NCBI GenBank assembly: GCA_947311845.1
Contig: CAMZMU010000059.1
Coordinates: 57,634,444 to 57,698,443 of the forward strand
Direction: 5' to 3'
Length of the DNA: 64,000 nt
Source of the DNA: Poa pratensis
Lineage: Eukaryota > Streptophyta > Magnoliopsida > Poales > Poaceae
Made by a program: the position numbers and the translations under genes. Below are positions 21,950 to 33,395 of the stretch, one piece after another. How positions within the stretch are numbered: the stretch's first letter is position 1; each line of letters starts with the position of its first letter. Below the pieces are notes generated by a model that saw nothing but the letters and a program-made list of their open reading frames with translations, did not search any database and was not told the origin of the DNA.

Positions 21950-22440
21950 TTTTATGTGGTTCCTCTAACAAAAGTTTTGCTTACCAAAGATAAACTATTT
22001 AAAAAAATGGACATGGTGCACTAAGTGTATTGTGTGATTTAACGGAATTGATTGGCCATATTTTTATTTCTTGTAAGTTGGCTTGTTTTGTATGGAGGTT
22101 TGTTCAATTTACTTTTAGTATCTCTCCACTAACTAATGTCACCAATATGTTTGGGAATTGGTTGAATAGGGCGAACAAGAAAATCAAGGGGCGTATTAAA
22201 ATTGTTGTTTACACTTTGCTTTGGGCAATTTGAAATTGTCGCAATGATGTTGTTTTTAACAAATCTATCAATGCAAATTTTCTACAGGTGATGTACAAGC
22301 TTCGCTTCCTCCTACCAGTAGACCAGCGAGGCGCTATGGATGTGTGCACTTTGTGCGACCCATGATTTGTAAACTTGATACTTAAAATTCCGCAATAAAA
22401 TGGATGTGTGCATCCCTTTAATGCATATGCTGGGGCTAAA
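21950..22440 (+). pseudogene. LINE relic, C-terminal zinc-knuckle region
   Basis: The frame at 22030-22233 reads LIGHIFISCKLACFVWRFVQ, then NMFGNWLNRANKKIKGRIKI and YTLLWAI. A TGA replaces the usual tryptophan codon, and then NCRNDVVFNKS follows. This is the zf-RVT tail of a plant LINE ORF2, of a different subfamily from the copies at 4488 and 7005. The end near TCCGCAATAAAATGG is the 3' untranslated region. Only the last part of the element is left, with no clear target duplication. Confidence 0.7.
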
Positions 22441-22903
22441 CTCCCCCATTTAAAGAAACTACTTTAAATTTAGTAGTACATTGGCCAAGTCTAAACTTGA
22501 ATCCACCGCCCAGTGCAAGTCGACGGGTCATATCCACGGGCAAGCGAGGCAAATTGAGAGTTGCCGGAGACGGAGAAGATGAAGAAGATGTAGGTAACTT
22601 TTCGTTTCGCTCTTGAAATTTTTACCACGGGAGCGAGTGTTAGCACCACCCCATGGAAAAATTGTTGTTTACCTGTATGTTATACATCTACAAAAACATT
22701 AAGGTTAGATAGGTGCAAACAATATTATTAAAAAATGGAAAAAATATTACTTTACAACCATACTTTTTTTTTCAAAAAGCGTGCAAGTTAACGTGGAGAT
22801 TTCTCAAACGACGACGAGGAGTATTTGGGAACATGTCGCGAGCAGCTAGCTGTTACCGATCGCGTAGTGAGGCACGTACGGCGCACGGGTCGCATGCGTG
22901 GAT
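22441..22903. other. Host non-coding DNA
   Basis: Nothing recognisable. The stretch ends with GAT, the target duplication of the CACTA element that follows. Confidence 0.5.
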
Positions 22904-23369
22904 CACTAGTAGAAACAAGCCCATCTATCCCGGGTCCAGAGGGCCTTTGATCCCGGGTTTACAACCGGGATTAAATGGTCGGGACTAGAGGGGGGTGGCT
23001 TTTATCCCGGGTGTCCACGACCCGGGATAGATGGGCCTCCACGTGGGCGCGGCTGGGCGCGCAGGGCGGGAGAGCTTTGGTCCCGGTTCGTGACACGAAC
23101 CGGGACCAAAGGGTTTGCATCTTTTGTATTTTATTTGCTTATTTTTTAGGGTTTTCGATTTTTTGTTTTCCATTTAATTATTTCCTTTAATTAAGATCAC
23201 GTTGCGCATACAAAGTCACACACATATATAAAGTTGACACATCGATCGATGTCACGCGTGATGCATACATATAAGTCACACACATACGTTTTGATACATA
23301 TATAATTAAGTCACACACCGACAACACGTTTCTCACGTCGAGATCACGTCAATTACATTGGAGGCAGAA

Positions 23370-26240
23370 AATAATTTCTAGGGTGAAAAAATTCTCCGGA
23401 TTTCTTCAGGACCTCCTTGTTCAAAAATCCTGCCAATTCCTCTTGAATTGCTGTAAGGCACTTCGTTGGTATGAGCTTGTCCTTCTCTCGTTCCATCTAG
23501 ATCAATAAGAAAATGTGAAATCATCAGAAAATGTGAAAATGGAAATGAACACAAATATGGTAATGAAGTAATTGCCGATAGTGTATACAGACCTCTGTTG
23601 TTCTGAGCTTTCTATCCCACTGATGAACAAAAGATCGTATGTACTCGCAAACATAATATCCACATAAATTATTCCCTTGTGCCTGCCTCAGACACCACTT
23701 TACAAAGAATAGAATTTAATCAAAATAACAATCAAGCATGATAATGGTGCTGAAACTAGAATTTAAAAGTTGCGCGGACATATATATATAGTGCTACTAC
23801 TTACCTTGGTTTCATACCAAAACAGGTGTGGTTTCCAAGTCCCACGAACCTCGGTAATGAACTTTTCCCAAACCCTGGCCGGCAAAAGAAAAAATCAAAG
23901 GACTTGAACGAACGAAAGAGATCGATATATAGAGCGATAATGACTGAAATTACCTCTGAAACATTGCTTGCAAGTTGATATAATCGTCCATATTTTCCTT
24001 AACGAGTCCAGGACTTGAACGCATGCTTGTTCAGGTCTAATGTCTACCAGAATCCAATGGTTGCTTCACACATTTATATGTCCATGAGTTATACTAAACA
24101 TCGAGTAAGCAAAGTAGAATGTGTAGAAGGTACGGTAACACTCACCTGAAGTTGTAAGGAAGAAGTATATCTTCACATGTATGGTGTTTCACTAGATATT
24201 GGAGCATGTAATGCTCGGTGTCCTCGGGATGGTTCCTTACGGTTACTTCATGAATCCAATATGGGTCCATGAACCCTAAACTATAGATTCCGTTGTCTCT
24301 GCATTCGACGATCTTCATTCTGCATATATAATAGCGTACAAAAGAATAAAGTTAGATAATTGGCAACGAACGAGCTGAGATAGAGACTTAATTAAATTGC
24401 ATAAAATAAATCACTTACAAACAATAGCAGCTGATGATGGCTTTGTCGAGGGAGTCTTGATTGAATAACTGAAATATTTCGGCAAACGGCACATACATCG
24501 CGTTATCCTCTAAATAATGGTCTTTCTTATATGAAACGTGGAAATACTCATGGTGCTTCTTTACGGCTCCCTCGTACCACTCATGCAAACGTCGCAATTG
24601 TGTCGGCAGAGATTTGACCATCTCAGGTCTGACCAAGGGCTTCCCGTAGGCATATGTCCATGCATACATATACTCTTTGGGGTTTTCTATGCGAATTGTG
24701 TCTTGCTGTATTTCCTTATCGGACACCACTTTGAACGCGGGGACCGTCTGGTTTGCCTGTTCTCCGAGCTGGGCCACTTGTTTCCTGGATTTCTTATTAG
24801 CTTCCCTCTTTTGGCGAAATGCAGCCTCCTTCTCCTGCTGGGCCTTTTTAGCTGCCATCTGCTGCTGCTCCCTCTTTTGGCGACATGCCTCATTCTCCTA
24901 CAAATTCCGTTCTCTAATTAACTTTTCAATGGTACGATCATAGTCGTCTCGCAGAATAGGCGGCCGTGCCGACCCAGTCGATAGATTTTTCAGAAATTGT
25001 GCCACTTTTCCCGGTGCTATTACCTCCTTTTGCATGTGCCGTTTCGGTGCCAATAGTTTTTTCACATCAGCTCGCACCGACTCCTCGAGTTCCTCTGGAG
25101 TCAAGTCGTAGGATCTCTTTGGAAGAGGCTTTCGCAACTCACGTTCCTCTCGAGTTTCTGGCGGGAAGTTTAAAGCGCACCTCTCTGTATATTTCGACGG
25201 GATCTTTAGTTTCCGCGAAACAGAGCGCACTCTTTCTTGAGGTGGTGGGGATGGACTCGGGTTGGGCTCCCGACAGTCGTCACGAGGTGGCGAGGATGCA
25301 TCTTGAGGTGGGGGGATGGATCTTGAGGTGGTGGTGCAGGGGATGGATCATGACGTGGGGAGGGAGGATCTTGAGGTGGGGGGGATGGATCATGACGTGG
25401 GGAGGGTGGATCTTGAGGTGGGGGGTTGCTACTTGGAGGAGTCGGTGGCCTTGGCGGCGGCAAGTTTGGAAACAAGATGTATTTCTTTGGCCACAGAATG
25501 ATGGACTTCTTGGCATCTCCTAGTGTCCTCTCGCCGTCACCTCCAGGAATGTCAAGATTTAGATTAGCATATAACGGCACCTCTAATCCTAGAGGGCACA
25601 CAATCTTCTTTGCTTCGTACGTACTGGGGGGCAGTACGTTATCCCTTGGAAGCATCTTCTTTATTATTTTCAGCAAATTCTCAAATCCTCTGTCAGTTGT
25701 ACCATTCTCTGCCTTCCATTGCAGCAATTCCAGCGTGGTATCAAGCTTCTTCTGGCCATCTTCGCAATTTTGGTACAACAATTTTTTGTGATCCTCTAAC
25801 ATGCTATCCAACTTCGACCTTTCGTTTTCACTTCCGCTGTTTATCCGTGCATCAAGAATGGCCCGGCCAAAATCATCATTGGGCTCATCATCATTGGGCT
25901 CTTCTTCAGCTTCGTCTTCCCCCATTGGAGTATCACCGTCTGCAGTGAACGTAGGATAGGTGTCATTATCCTCTTCTTCTTCATTTTCTTCCATCATAAC
26001 CCCTCTTTCTCTGTGCTTGGTCCAACAATAATAACCATCCATGAAACCCTCCTCCAACAGGTGGACGTGAATGGTTCTTGACGTAGAGTAATCCCGCTTA
26101 TTCTTGTAGACTCTATATGGACAAAGAATATAACCACTCGACGGCTTGTTATCATTAGCCACACGGAGAAAACTATGCATGCCATTGATAAAGTCGAGAC
26201 CGCGTCGGTCACTGTACATCCATTGCCGACTCATCTGCAT
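23370..26240 (-). pseudogene. Chimeric CACTA gene: transposase-associated domain joined to an Ulp1-like protease
   Basis: The first frame (26240 down to 25206) starts MQMSRQWMYSDRRGLDFING, the transposase-associated domain found at the N-terminus of CACTA transposases. It continues through an acidic segment and ends its homology with the 60300-61136 transposase exactly at CPLGLEV. A proline-rich repeat (DPPSPRHDPSPPPQ units) follows. The next block has a Lys/Gln-rich coiled coil (24700-24900). Later exons give an Ulp1/C48 cysteine-protease-like domain: HWILVDI with the histidine, VQVLDSL with the aspartate, GNNLCGYYVCEYI with the cysteine, and the end NYFLPPM at about 23372. Breaks include a TAG near 24898 and a frameshift near 24010. 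Intron borders are my reading. Confidence 0.75.
25290..25440 (-). repeat. Proline-rich minisatellite within the chimeric gene
   Basis: Units containing GATCTTGAGGTGGGG and GATCATGACGTGGGG alternate on the plus strand. They encode tandem DPPSPRHDPSPPPQ-like repeats on the minus strand. The repeat lies exactly between the transposase-derived and the protease-derived parts. Confidence 0.8.
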
Positions 26241-26398
26241 TATCTAAATATATCAAAAACCATTACTCTACATCATAAATATATAGTACTGACCAAATTA
26301 ATTAATACAAGTTCATCACATTAAAACCAAAGTAGAGTAGTGCCCAAATGTAATACATTGTTCTAATGAAACATACATTAATTGAACCTAACATACAA

Positions 26399-27060
26399 CT
26401 ATCTAAAGAATTTAAATCCAACAACAAATGCGATCAAAATCGCAACTAAGGTAACTATTGAACCAACAGCATAATGATACCAAGCCTCTCGACTAATGGC
26501 ATATTTTCTAATCTTTTTAAGCTTGAAGCGAATTGCCTCCATCTTCATCTCGTGAGCAGCGACGACGACCCCGTAAGCATCATCGATGTCGGCAATCTTC
26601 AAGTCCAATACACTCTTCTCTTCTAGGTATTGGAGACAAAGATCTTCGCTTATCTTCAATTTTGCTTTCAAATCGTCGTTTTCCTTTTTAAAATACTCGA
26701 CAATAGGGTCGACTGGAATTTCCGGTTCAACTACCTCCTAAATAAAAATATCTCTACGTCAAGTTGGTCGGGCATGAGTGTGATAAACACGAAACGAAAC
26801 AAATAGTTATGAAAATATACCACATCCGAATCATAGATCGGACGAGGGCCGACGGGGACGGATATCAAAACCATGACACTATACATATAAAAAACATAAG
26901 AAATTAATTATACAAGAAATAAATATGCATTTAAATCATACAAGTATATATATGTTTTAAAAATAAAAGATATAAAAGAGGCTCACCGAAGTGGTGCCGG
27001 TGACGGGACGACGCGGGCTATCGACGGCAGTGAAGACGGGGACAACACTAAAATCCACAA
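26399..27060 (-). CDS. Small coiled-coil protein with C-terminal membrane anchor, CACTA-borne
   Basis: The last exon ends at 26399 and reads LKISEDLCLQYLEEKSVLDL, a charged helix (HEMKMEAIRFKLKKIRKYA), and then a hydrophobic segment of about 20 residues (IVTLVAILIAFVVGFKFF) ending in Arg and a stop. Upstream pieces with plausible splice sites give VPVGPRPIYDSDV (about 26830) and VVPVFTAVDSPRRPVTG (about 27040). The layout is that of a tail-anchored coiled-coil protein. I have seen this type in Triticeae CACTA elements but know no function. The frame is open across the last exon. The first exon start is uncertain. Confidence 0.55.
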
Positions 27061-27611
27061 ATAATAAATTAATTTGAGCTCAAAATGCAAATGCACTTTC
27101 TAGCTTGGGCATTTCATCAAACACCTTGCTAGCATTACAAAATTGAAATGAGCTAAACTAGCAACGAAATTAGCTAAAGTTGTAACGCCGGAGGAAAGAA
27201 CGATGTTGCTAACCTTTGAATAGATGGGGTGACTTCAATCCTCTTAAATGGTGCAAAAAAATGGGGATTAATTTGAGTGGGAGAGAGGAAAATGGAGGAG
27301 AAATGGTGATGAACTCGAGCTAGCTCGGGGTGGATATAGCAGGGAGACCCTTTGATCCCAGTTTGTAACACGAACCGGGACCAAAGTTCCCCTGCCAGAG
27401 AGGCCCAGCGCTGCGACGCATGTGCGCGCATGTGAAGACCCTTTGATCCCGGTTCGTGTCACGAACCGGGACCAAAGGTCCCAACCGACCCAGGATCAAT
27501 GCCCACGGGCGCCATGACGGCTCGACCCGGGATCAATGGTGCATCTATCCCGGGTTATAATTTGGCCAGGATAGATGGCCCAAACGGATGGCCCCTTTTC
27601 TACTAGTGGAT

Positions 27612-28290
27612 GTATGTGTGCTAGCTCAGCTCCACCGGTCCGGCCGTATATATATCGTCGTCCCAGTCTGTAAAGAAGAAAAAAGAAAGAAAGCGAAGGA
27701 GTCAGATCGAAGCCCCTCGCTGCTGCTAGCTAGAAACAAAACGGGAATTATATAATTAGCAGCCAAAGTTTGCCTTCACCACCACCACCCATGCAGCCGA
27801 CGAACGACGCGGCTGCTCGTTTGCAGGTCAACGCCCGCGCGCGTAATCAAGCAAGTAAGCCAAAGCCAAACTCTACATCCAACCAATTAGTCCCTCAAGC
27901 AACTGCCGTGGTATTCAAGGTGCAAGTAACTTTGAACCTGGACCGATGATATATAGGAATAACATGCCCAAAATATAACGAATTCGGAGATGGAATTTGC
28001 ACGATTGTAGATCTCAACAATATCTACACCCGGGAATGTTTTCGTGATTTTTGAAATTTTAAAAATGTCGATTTCAAATTTTTAAAAACAAAACGGGCTC
28101 CATGTAGCCTAGGTTCCAAAAAAACCCACTCTCCGCACAACGTTTGAAACAATACATCAAAGTACACCGTAACTCCGCCAGCTGAAAAGAAAGACAATAT
28201 TCTAAGATGAGATACATCTATTAATCTCTTTTACTTTTCAACATTAGACTGCTCATTAGCTTCTTGTTGGTAGCGAGCATTTCTTGCACA
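27612..28290. other. Host non-coding DNA before the gypsy element
   Basis: Nothing recognisable. It should join directly to 44029 onward once the gypsy element is removed. CTAGC at 28291-28295 is the gypsy target duplication. Confidence 0.6.
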
Positions 28291-28295
28291 CTAGC

Positions 28296-29269
28296 TGTCG
28301 TGGTGGTATCACGGCTGATGGACGCTGGTGGAATCTGGGAGAGGGCTAGCGCGCTAAGAAGCGCACACGAAGAACACAACAGCACACCAAGGTCTACCCA
28401 GGTTCAGGACCCTCGTGAGGAGGTAAAACCCCTACTCCTGTCTGTCTCTCTGTATATCTCGGTATCACAAATACAAGCTTGCTCCTTGAGCTGTATAACA
28501 CAACAATGGTGCAAAGCACAAGGTAGAAGATAATGCTATGGGGAGAAGTGTCTCTCAGGGCATCGTCCCTCACGCAGGAGGGGGTAATGGCACATATATA
28601 GGCTAAACCGGGTTACCGGAATACCCCTTGCAACGGTCACCTCTCCGTACCGGCACTGCAGACATGCACGCCTGCACGTCATGATTGTCTCTGCATAGTG
28701 GACAGGACGTGGCTTGCCCATGTCCTGTCCCATATCTCTGCTCCAAAGTACGCCCGAGGTCAGCGACAAGACAGGGCCTGCCCATGCCCCTGCCTCGCAG
28801 TCTGTTCCCGGATAACCCGGAGTCAGCGGTGGAATGATGGCCTGCCATCTCGGTCTCCTGCACGCCCCCGTGTCAGGCGCTTCCGTGTCAGGCGCTCCCG
28901 TGCCAGACGGGAGGTGACAGGAGCATTGACTCTTGTCCGACATATGGATAACCCGGCATGGACATGCCGGATCCTCCTTCCTCAAATATCCTTCCCTGCA
29001 CATAAGAAAACACACAAGTTACCGACATACATATGTCGGTTATGTTATCTCGGTTCCTTATCTCGGATCCCTTGTCTCGGTCGACACATGCCGGCTATCA
29101 CCAGCATGATATATCGGTTCCTTCCGGATGGGGGTATCTCGATACGCCTATGTCGGTTTGCACCTGCATCCCACTCTGAAGCCTAGGTAAGCCGGTATCA
29201 CTGTAACTTGGCCCACACTTGGCATAGCTTTTACCTCATCATGACCCTACCCGGGGGTAGCCCCCCACA
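28296..29269 (-). repeat. Gypsy LTR (3' LTR with respect to gag-pol)
   Basis: On the plus strand it starts TGTCGTGGTGG and ends in CACA at 29269. Compared with the other LTR it lacks about 30 bp after TATCACGGC. It carries several TCTCGG and TGTCGG motifs in its right part. Confidence 0.93.
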
Positions 29270-29930
29270 TTAGTTCCCGAAGCTGGTGCGGTCCTGAAGC
29301 CTTGGATGAACCAACCGAAACAGCCGTAACAAGCATCCGACATTACCATGTCGGTTCAACCGTAAAGCCGTGAACAACCTCTTTCACTGAGTTCGACATA
29401 AGCTCCAGTGTCGGCTTTCTCCGGCACTAGAATTCTGCTGATAGAGCAAGTCAAAGCTTTCTCGACCAACTCAACTTAACCCAACCATCCGACATTCACA
29501 TGCCGATTTATTGCAAGCTTCAAAGAGCGAACTTTTCACATCCTCTGAGATTCACCCTTGTGCCGGTCTCTTCGACACAAAAAATTCCCGCAATCTCTCA
29601 AAGATCTCTCCGCAGCACGTGGCAGAGAGAAGCTGCACGCTGCCTCGTTTCTGAACAAGGACAGATACATCTCTGCACACACGCCGCCCACGTCACGCGC
29701 CGTCATGTCTCAAAAGCACTCGAGTACCTTTGACCGTGGCGTGCCTCCTCGATTCCCGCGCCATTAACCGCACACGATCACGCCGCGTACCGTTACCACT
29801 TTGTGGCCCACGATGCGGCAGATCGTGCGGCCGCAAATCTCGCAACCGCGCAGATCGGGCGCGGTTAATCCGCGCGCACGATGCGGTAACTGCACGCGGT
29901 AAAATAGGAAACCGCACGCGCGCCGTACCC
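29270..29930 (+). other. Leader region between LTR and the antisense gene
   Basis: No gene is seen. The stretch has scattered palindromic CCGACAT...ATGTCGG type motifs and, at 29760-29920, a GC-rich block with repeated GCGGT, GATGCGG and ACCGC motifs just upstream of the TATA box. It probably serves as the promoter-proximal region of the plus-strand gene. Confidence 0.45.
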
Positions 29931-29938
29931 ATAAATAG
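29931..29938 (+). promoter_or_regulatory. TATA box of the antisense gene
   Basis: ATAAATAG within CCCATAAATAGGGGGA is a good plant TATA box. A pyrimidine-rich leader starts about 30 bases downstream (CATCTCCTCGTCCTCTCC), and a 5' untranslated intron appears to end at TTTTGCAG (30607). It is oriented opposite to gag-pol and lies outside the LTR. Confidence 0.6.
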
Positions 29939-30489
29939 GGGGACGTGCACATCTCCTCGTCCTCTCCGCATCCTTCTTCTTCCTCTTCTCTCCCCTGCGA
30001 TATCGCCGCCGCCGCACAGTGAGCTTCACCACCGCGCGACGCCGGATCTCGCGCGCCACTGCCCACCGGAGCACCTCGCGCCGCCACTGGACACGCGCAA
30101 CTCCGGCAAGCCCCGCGCACCTTCGCCCTGCATCACCGTCGCAATCTCCGGTAAGTTCATCTCCCTTGGCATCGCCGATGAAACATGTTCATCCTCTCCG
30201 ATGAACACGTTCATCCTCTCCGGCGAACTTTGCTTATCTTCCCCGACAGACTTGCTCTCTCCTCCGTAGATGCCATTGCCCGTAATTACTCAGATCCCTT
30301 TTAGATCTTCTTCACCGTGCCTCTTAACAATCTTGCAATAGTTTCTCCGCGGGTCTTCACAAGTTTCAACTCACAAGTTCTTATATTTATCTTCTATTTA
30401 TTTTTCCTCGTAGATCCTTCCATCAAACACATAGCCACAGAAACGTGTTTCCCGCCACTTATGCTCTTTTCCTACGTTGCCCAAATGTT

Positions 30490-30585
30490 CCGAGATACCT
30501 ATCTCGGTTCCTTTATAGCCTGAATACTCCGAGATACTTATCTCGGTTCCTCTATTACACACATACTCCGAGACACTTATCTCGG
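30490..30585 (+). repeat. Three tandem 18-nt hairpins, 39-bp period
   Basis: CCGAGATACCTATCTCGG (30490), CCGAGATACTTATCTCGG (30529) and CCGAGACACTTATCTCGG (30568) are near-perfect inverted repeats with 8-bp arms. Each is followed by TTC, and they sit about 35-130 bases before the start codon of the plus-strand gene. They could be protein-binding sites or RNA hairpins of the leader. Confidence 0.8.
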
Positions 30586-32188
30586 TTCTTCTGTGTCTCT
30601 TTTGCAGATCTCTTCCGAGATGTCAACCAGCAATACCCCGGAACCTACCGAGGATATCGCTGAGGGAGAGCGCGCCGGGTGGGAGGGTTCCGATGTAAAA
30701 CGGACGAGATAGACTGGCTAGTCCGGACCAAACGCATTCCGGCACAAGTCATATGCCGGGTTCCCGGTAAAGAGGCCGAGCCGAGGCTGAAAACTGGCGA
30801 GCGCGTGGTCTTCGTCGCGCACTTCGAGCGCGGCTTTGGACTCCCGGCGAGTGAGTTCTTCCGGTCCTTCTTGGATCGGTTCCGGCTTCAACCTCACCAC
30901 CTTCCAGCCAACGCCATTACCACGCTCTCTGCGTGTGTCTCTTTCTCCGAGGGATACCTCGGACTTTGGCCCACGGTGGAGCTCTGGGCCAAATACTTCC
31001 AACTCCGGAAGCAAAGTGTCCCGGATCCGGAGAACAAGAACATGCCCAAGGAGATGACCCCGTGCGGAGCTGCTACCATCATACCTTGGAAGGGTTCCGT
31101 GTTACCTCGGATTCAAGGGCTGGAGTCATGTCGGAAATGGCAGCGCACATTCTTCTATGTGAAGAACCCGGACAGCCCGAACAATGCTGATTATCTGAAT
31201 CTGCCGATATTCAACATCACCACCCCCACTGAACAGTTCAACTGGTCCCTCAACCCGAAGGACCTGAACATCGAGATCAACCAGATCCACAAGGTCATGG
31301 AGGAGCTGGTGAAGGCAGGACTAACAAGCGATGATCTCCTGAGGACCTTTATCAGCCGCCGAGTTTCCCCCCTCCAAGACCGAGTTCACAAGATCTGCCA
31401 CATGAGTGGCCAGTATGATCCAACTCGGATCAGCACCCACGAGCTGAGCAAAGCCGAGATCAGAAGACGTGTCAAGGCCATTGCCCGCACGGTGATGACC
31501 GAGGAATGGGAATGGGGTCTAGAACCTCATAACCGATCTCGGCTTCCGGATCAAGTAAGTAACCTTGCAATTTACACAACATATTCTTTCCTACCGAGGT
31601 AACTCTTATGCCGGTCCCGTACTCCGCACATAAAGTAACTCGGTTTCCCTGCTTCTATCTTGCAGAGGTTTACCTGGCAGAAGACTGAAGATGGAGAGGA
31701 TCCCTCCGCCAAATGGGGCCAAGATATCCCTGCCCCGGATGTCGCCGAGGTAGAAGACCCGGACGACGAGGATCAGCTGCCAATACCGAGAGCTGGCGCC
31801 CCTACCTCGGGTAAGCCTCGAGCCCGAGCCTCAATCCGAGATTGGTCGGATGATGATGATTGCGAAATGCTAGAGGCAATTGACGCTCGTCCCATCGCCT
31901 TTGCTCCCCCAGCCCCGGCATCAACTAACCCGGGTGGCTCTGCCCCGAGTACACGCCCTGCTACCTCGGGCAAACAAGTGGCATCTCGCAAACGCGCCGA
32001 GACCGGAACCTCGAAAACCGGAACCTCCACATCCTCGGATCTAGCCGCGCCGCAGGCGAAGCGACAAAAGAGAGGAGCGGTCAAGCCGAGAAAAAGCAAG
32101 AAGACCCCGCCAGTTACTGAAGGGTAAGATACTCTTTGCCGACACAAGTTTACTTCCTTTTTTCCTTCTGCCGGGATAACTTTTTCCC

Positions 32189-33078
32189 AAGGTTCAAAAA
32201 AGCGTACGCTTGGCCACGCTTAAGCGTGTAAGCGAGCGCACCTGGAGCAAAACGCTCAGGATTAGGCCTAAGCGGCCCATTAGGCGCTAAGCGAGATTAA
32301 GCGGCCCGCTTAGGCGCTGAGCGCATGCTTCCTCCTTCTCGAGCGTCGCTGAAGCGGAGGTAGGCGGCGGCTGAGCGACGAAGCTGGCGGCGGGAGGAAT
32401 GAAAAATTGGACAGGAAAGGAGGGAAACGGGAAGCAGAGAGAGGGAAATACACGGGCAGGCCTAGGAATCCCCAATTCGGCCACTTCCAGTCTCCTTCCC
32501 AGATCGAGAACTCGAGGTAGAGAGAAACGACGCCTCTCCCGCCCGCCGCCGTTCAAGCCCCTGCGCCGCCGTCGTTCAAGCTCGTCCACTAGACCGCCTG
32601 TGCTGGAACCCCTTCTCTAGCAGCTCGTTCCCCTCATCCCTTCTCGGTCTAGAATCCGGATCGCCAGCCACACATCGGGTATTTCCGTATTCCGCTCCTT
32701 CTCAGCTTTTGTGCGTGTGAGTTGTGACTGCTCTGCTGCTACTGCTTGGTTTCTGGATGGATCGATCTGTTTGTTGGATGTTGTTGCGTGTGCTTCTAGC
32801 CCAGATTGCAATGGACTATGTACTGCTAGCCTGATTGCATATGTTTGTGCTGCTGCTCGCCTGATCTTGCTTATTTCTGTGTGCTTTGTCTGTGATACTG
32901 CCTGAAATATAGGATTACATGTCTATTAGGCTTATATATGCCTATAATTTCATCCCTAATTTTGTGTCCGTACAGATCCGTACAAAACGCTTAAGCAGCG
33001 CTTAAGCTCGCTTAAGCTGTAGTTCCTCTAATCGGAGCCTCACCGCTCGCTTACCGCTTTCCGCTTTTTTGAACCTTG
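32189..33078. mobile_element. Mutator-like non-autonomous element in an intron of the antisense gene
   Basis: The ends AAGGTTCAAAAAAGCG and the complement of GCTTTTTTGAACCTT are inverted repeats. The 9-bp duplication CTTTTTCCC lies at 32180-32188 and 33079-33087, the size made by Mutator-like transposases. Near both ends the motif TTAAGCG or CGCTTAA is repeated. The interior has a GC-rich block (32330-32640) without a recognisable gene. It lies between a donor at about 32127 and an acceptor near 33117, so splicing might have removed it. Confidence 0.85.
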
Positions 33079-33334
33079 CTTTTTCCCGACATAACATTTT
33101 TCTTGTTTGACGCAGTGCACCCCTTGAAGTTGAACAGAGCGCCTCTTCTATGCGCTCGCCCCTTCCGAGTACAGCCGAGCCTCGGCCGCGTGACTCCGGG
33201 GCACCCGCCACCTCAACCGTCATTCCCGAGGTTGTGATCCTCGACCAAGATGATGGCTCCGGTGCCCCCACCACGGAAACCGACACCCCGGGCCGACACT
33301 TCGGTGACCTCGGGCGCACAGCAAACACCATCAC

Positions 33335-33395
33335 CGCAGCCACAGCCGCAACAACAGCAACAGCAACAACAACAGCAGCAGCAGCAACAACAGCC
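33335..33395 (+). repeat. CAA/CAG trinucleotide tract (polyglutamine)
   Basis: Mixed CAA and CAG codons encode about 15 consecutive glutamines in the frame of the antisense gene, just after a frameshift near 33285. The codon mix suggests selection or slippage history rather than a fresh expansion. Confidence 0.85.

Larger units (their letters stand above)
22904..27608 (-). mobile_element. Complete Caspar-like CACTA transposon
   Basis: It begins CACTAGTAGAAACAAGCCC and ends with the inverted form CCTTTTCTACTAGTG. GAT precedes it (22901-22903) and follows it (27609-27611), the 3-bp duplication of CACTA elements. Subterminal regions carry TTTGGTCCCGGTTCGTG and its complement, in places as near-perfect hairpins, and the TATCCCGGGT motif. 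Two genes are read on the minus strand. It has no full tnp2 transposase and must have moved with enzyme supplied in trans. Confidence 0.95.
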
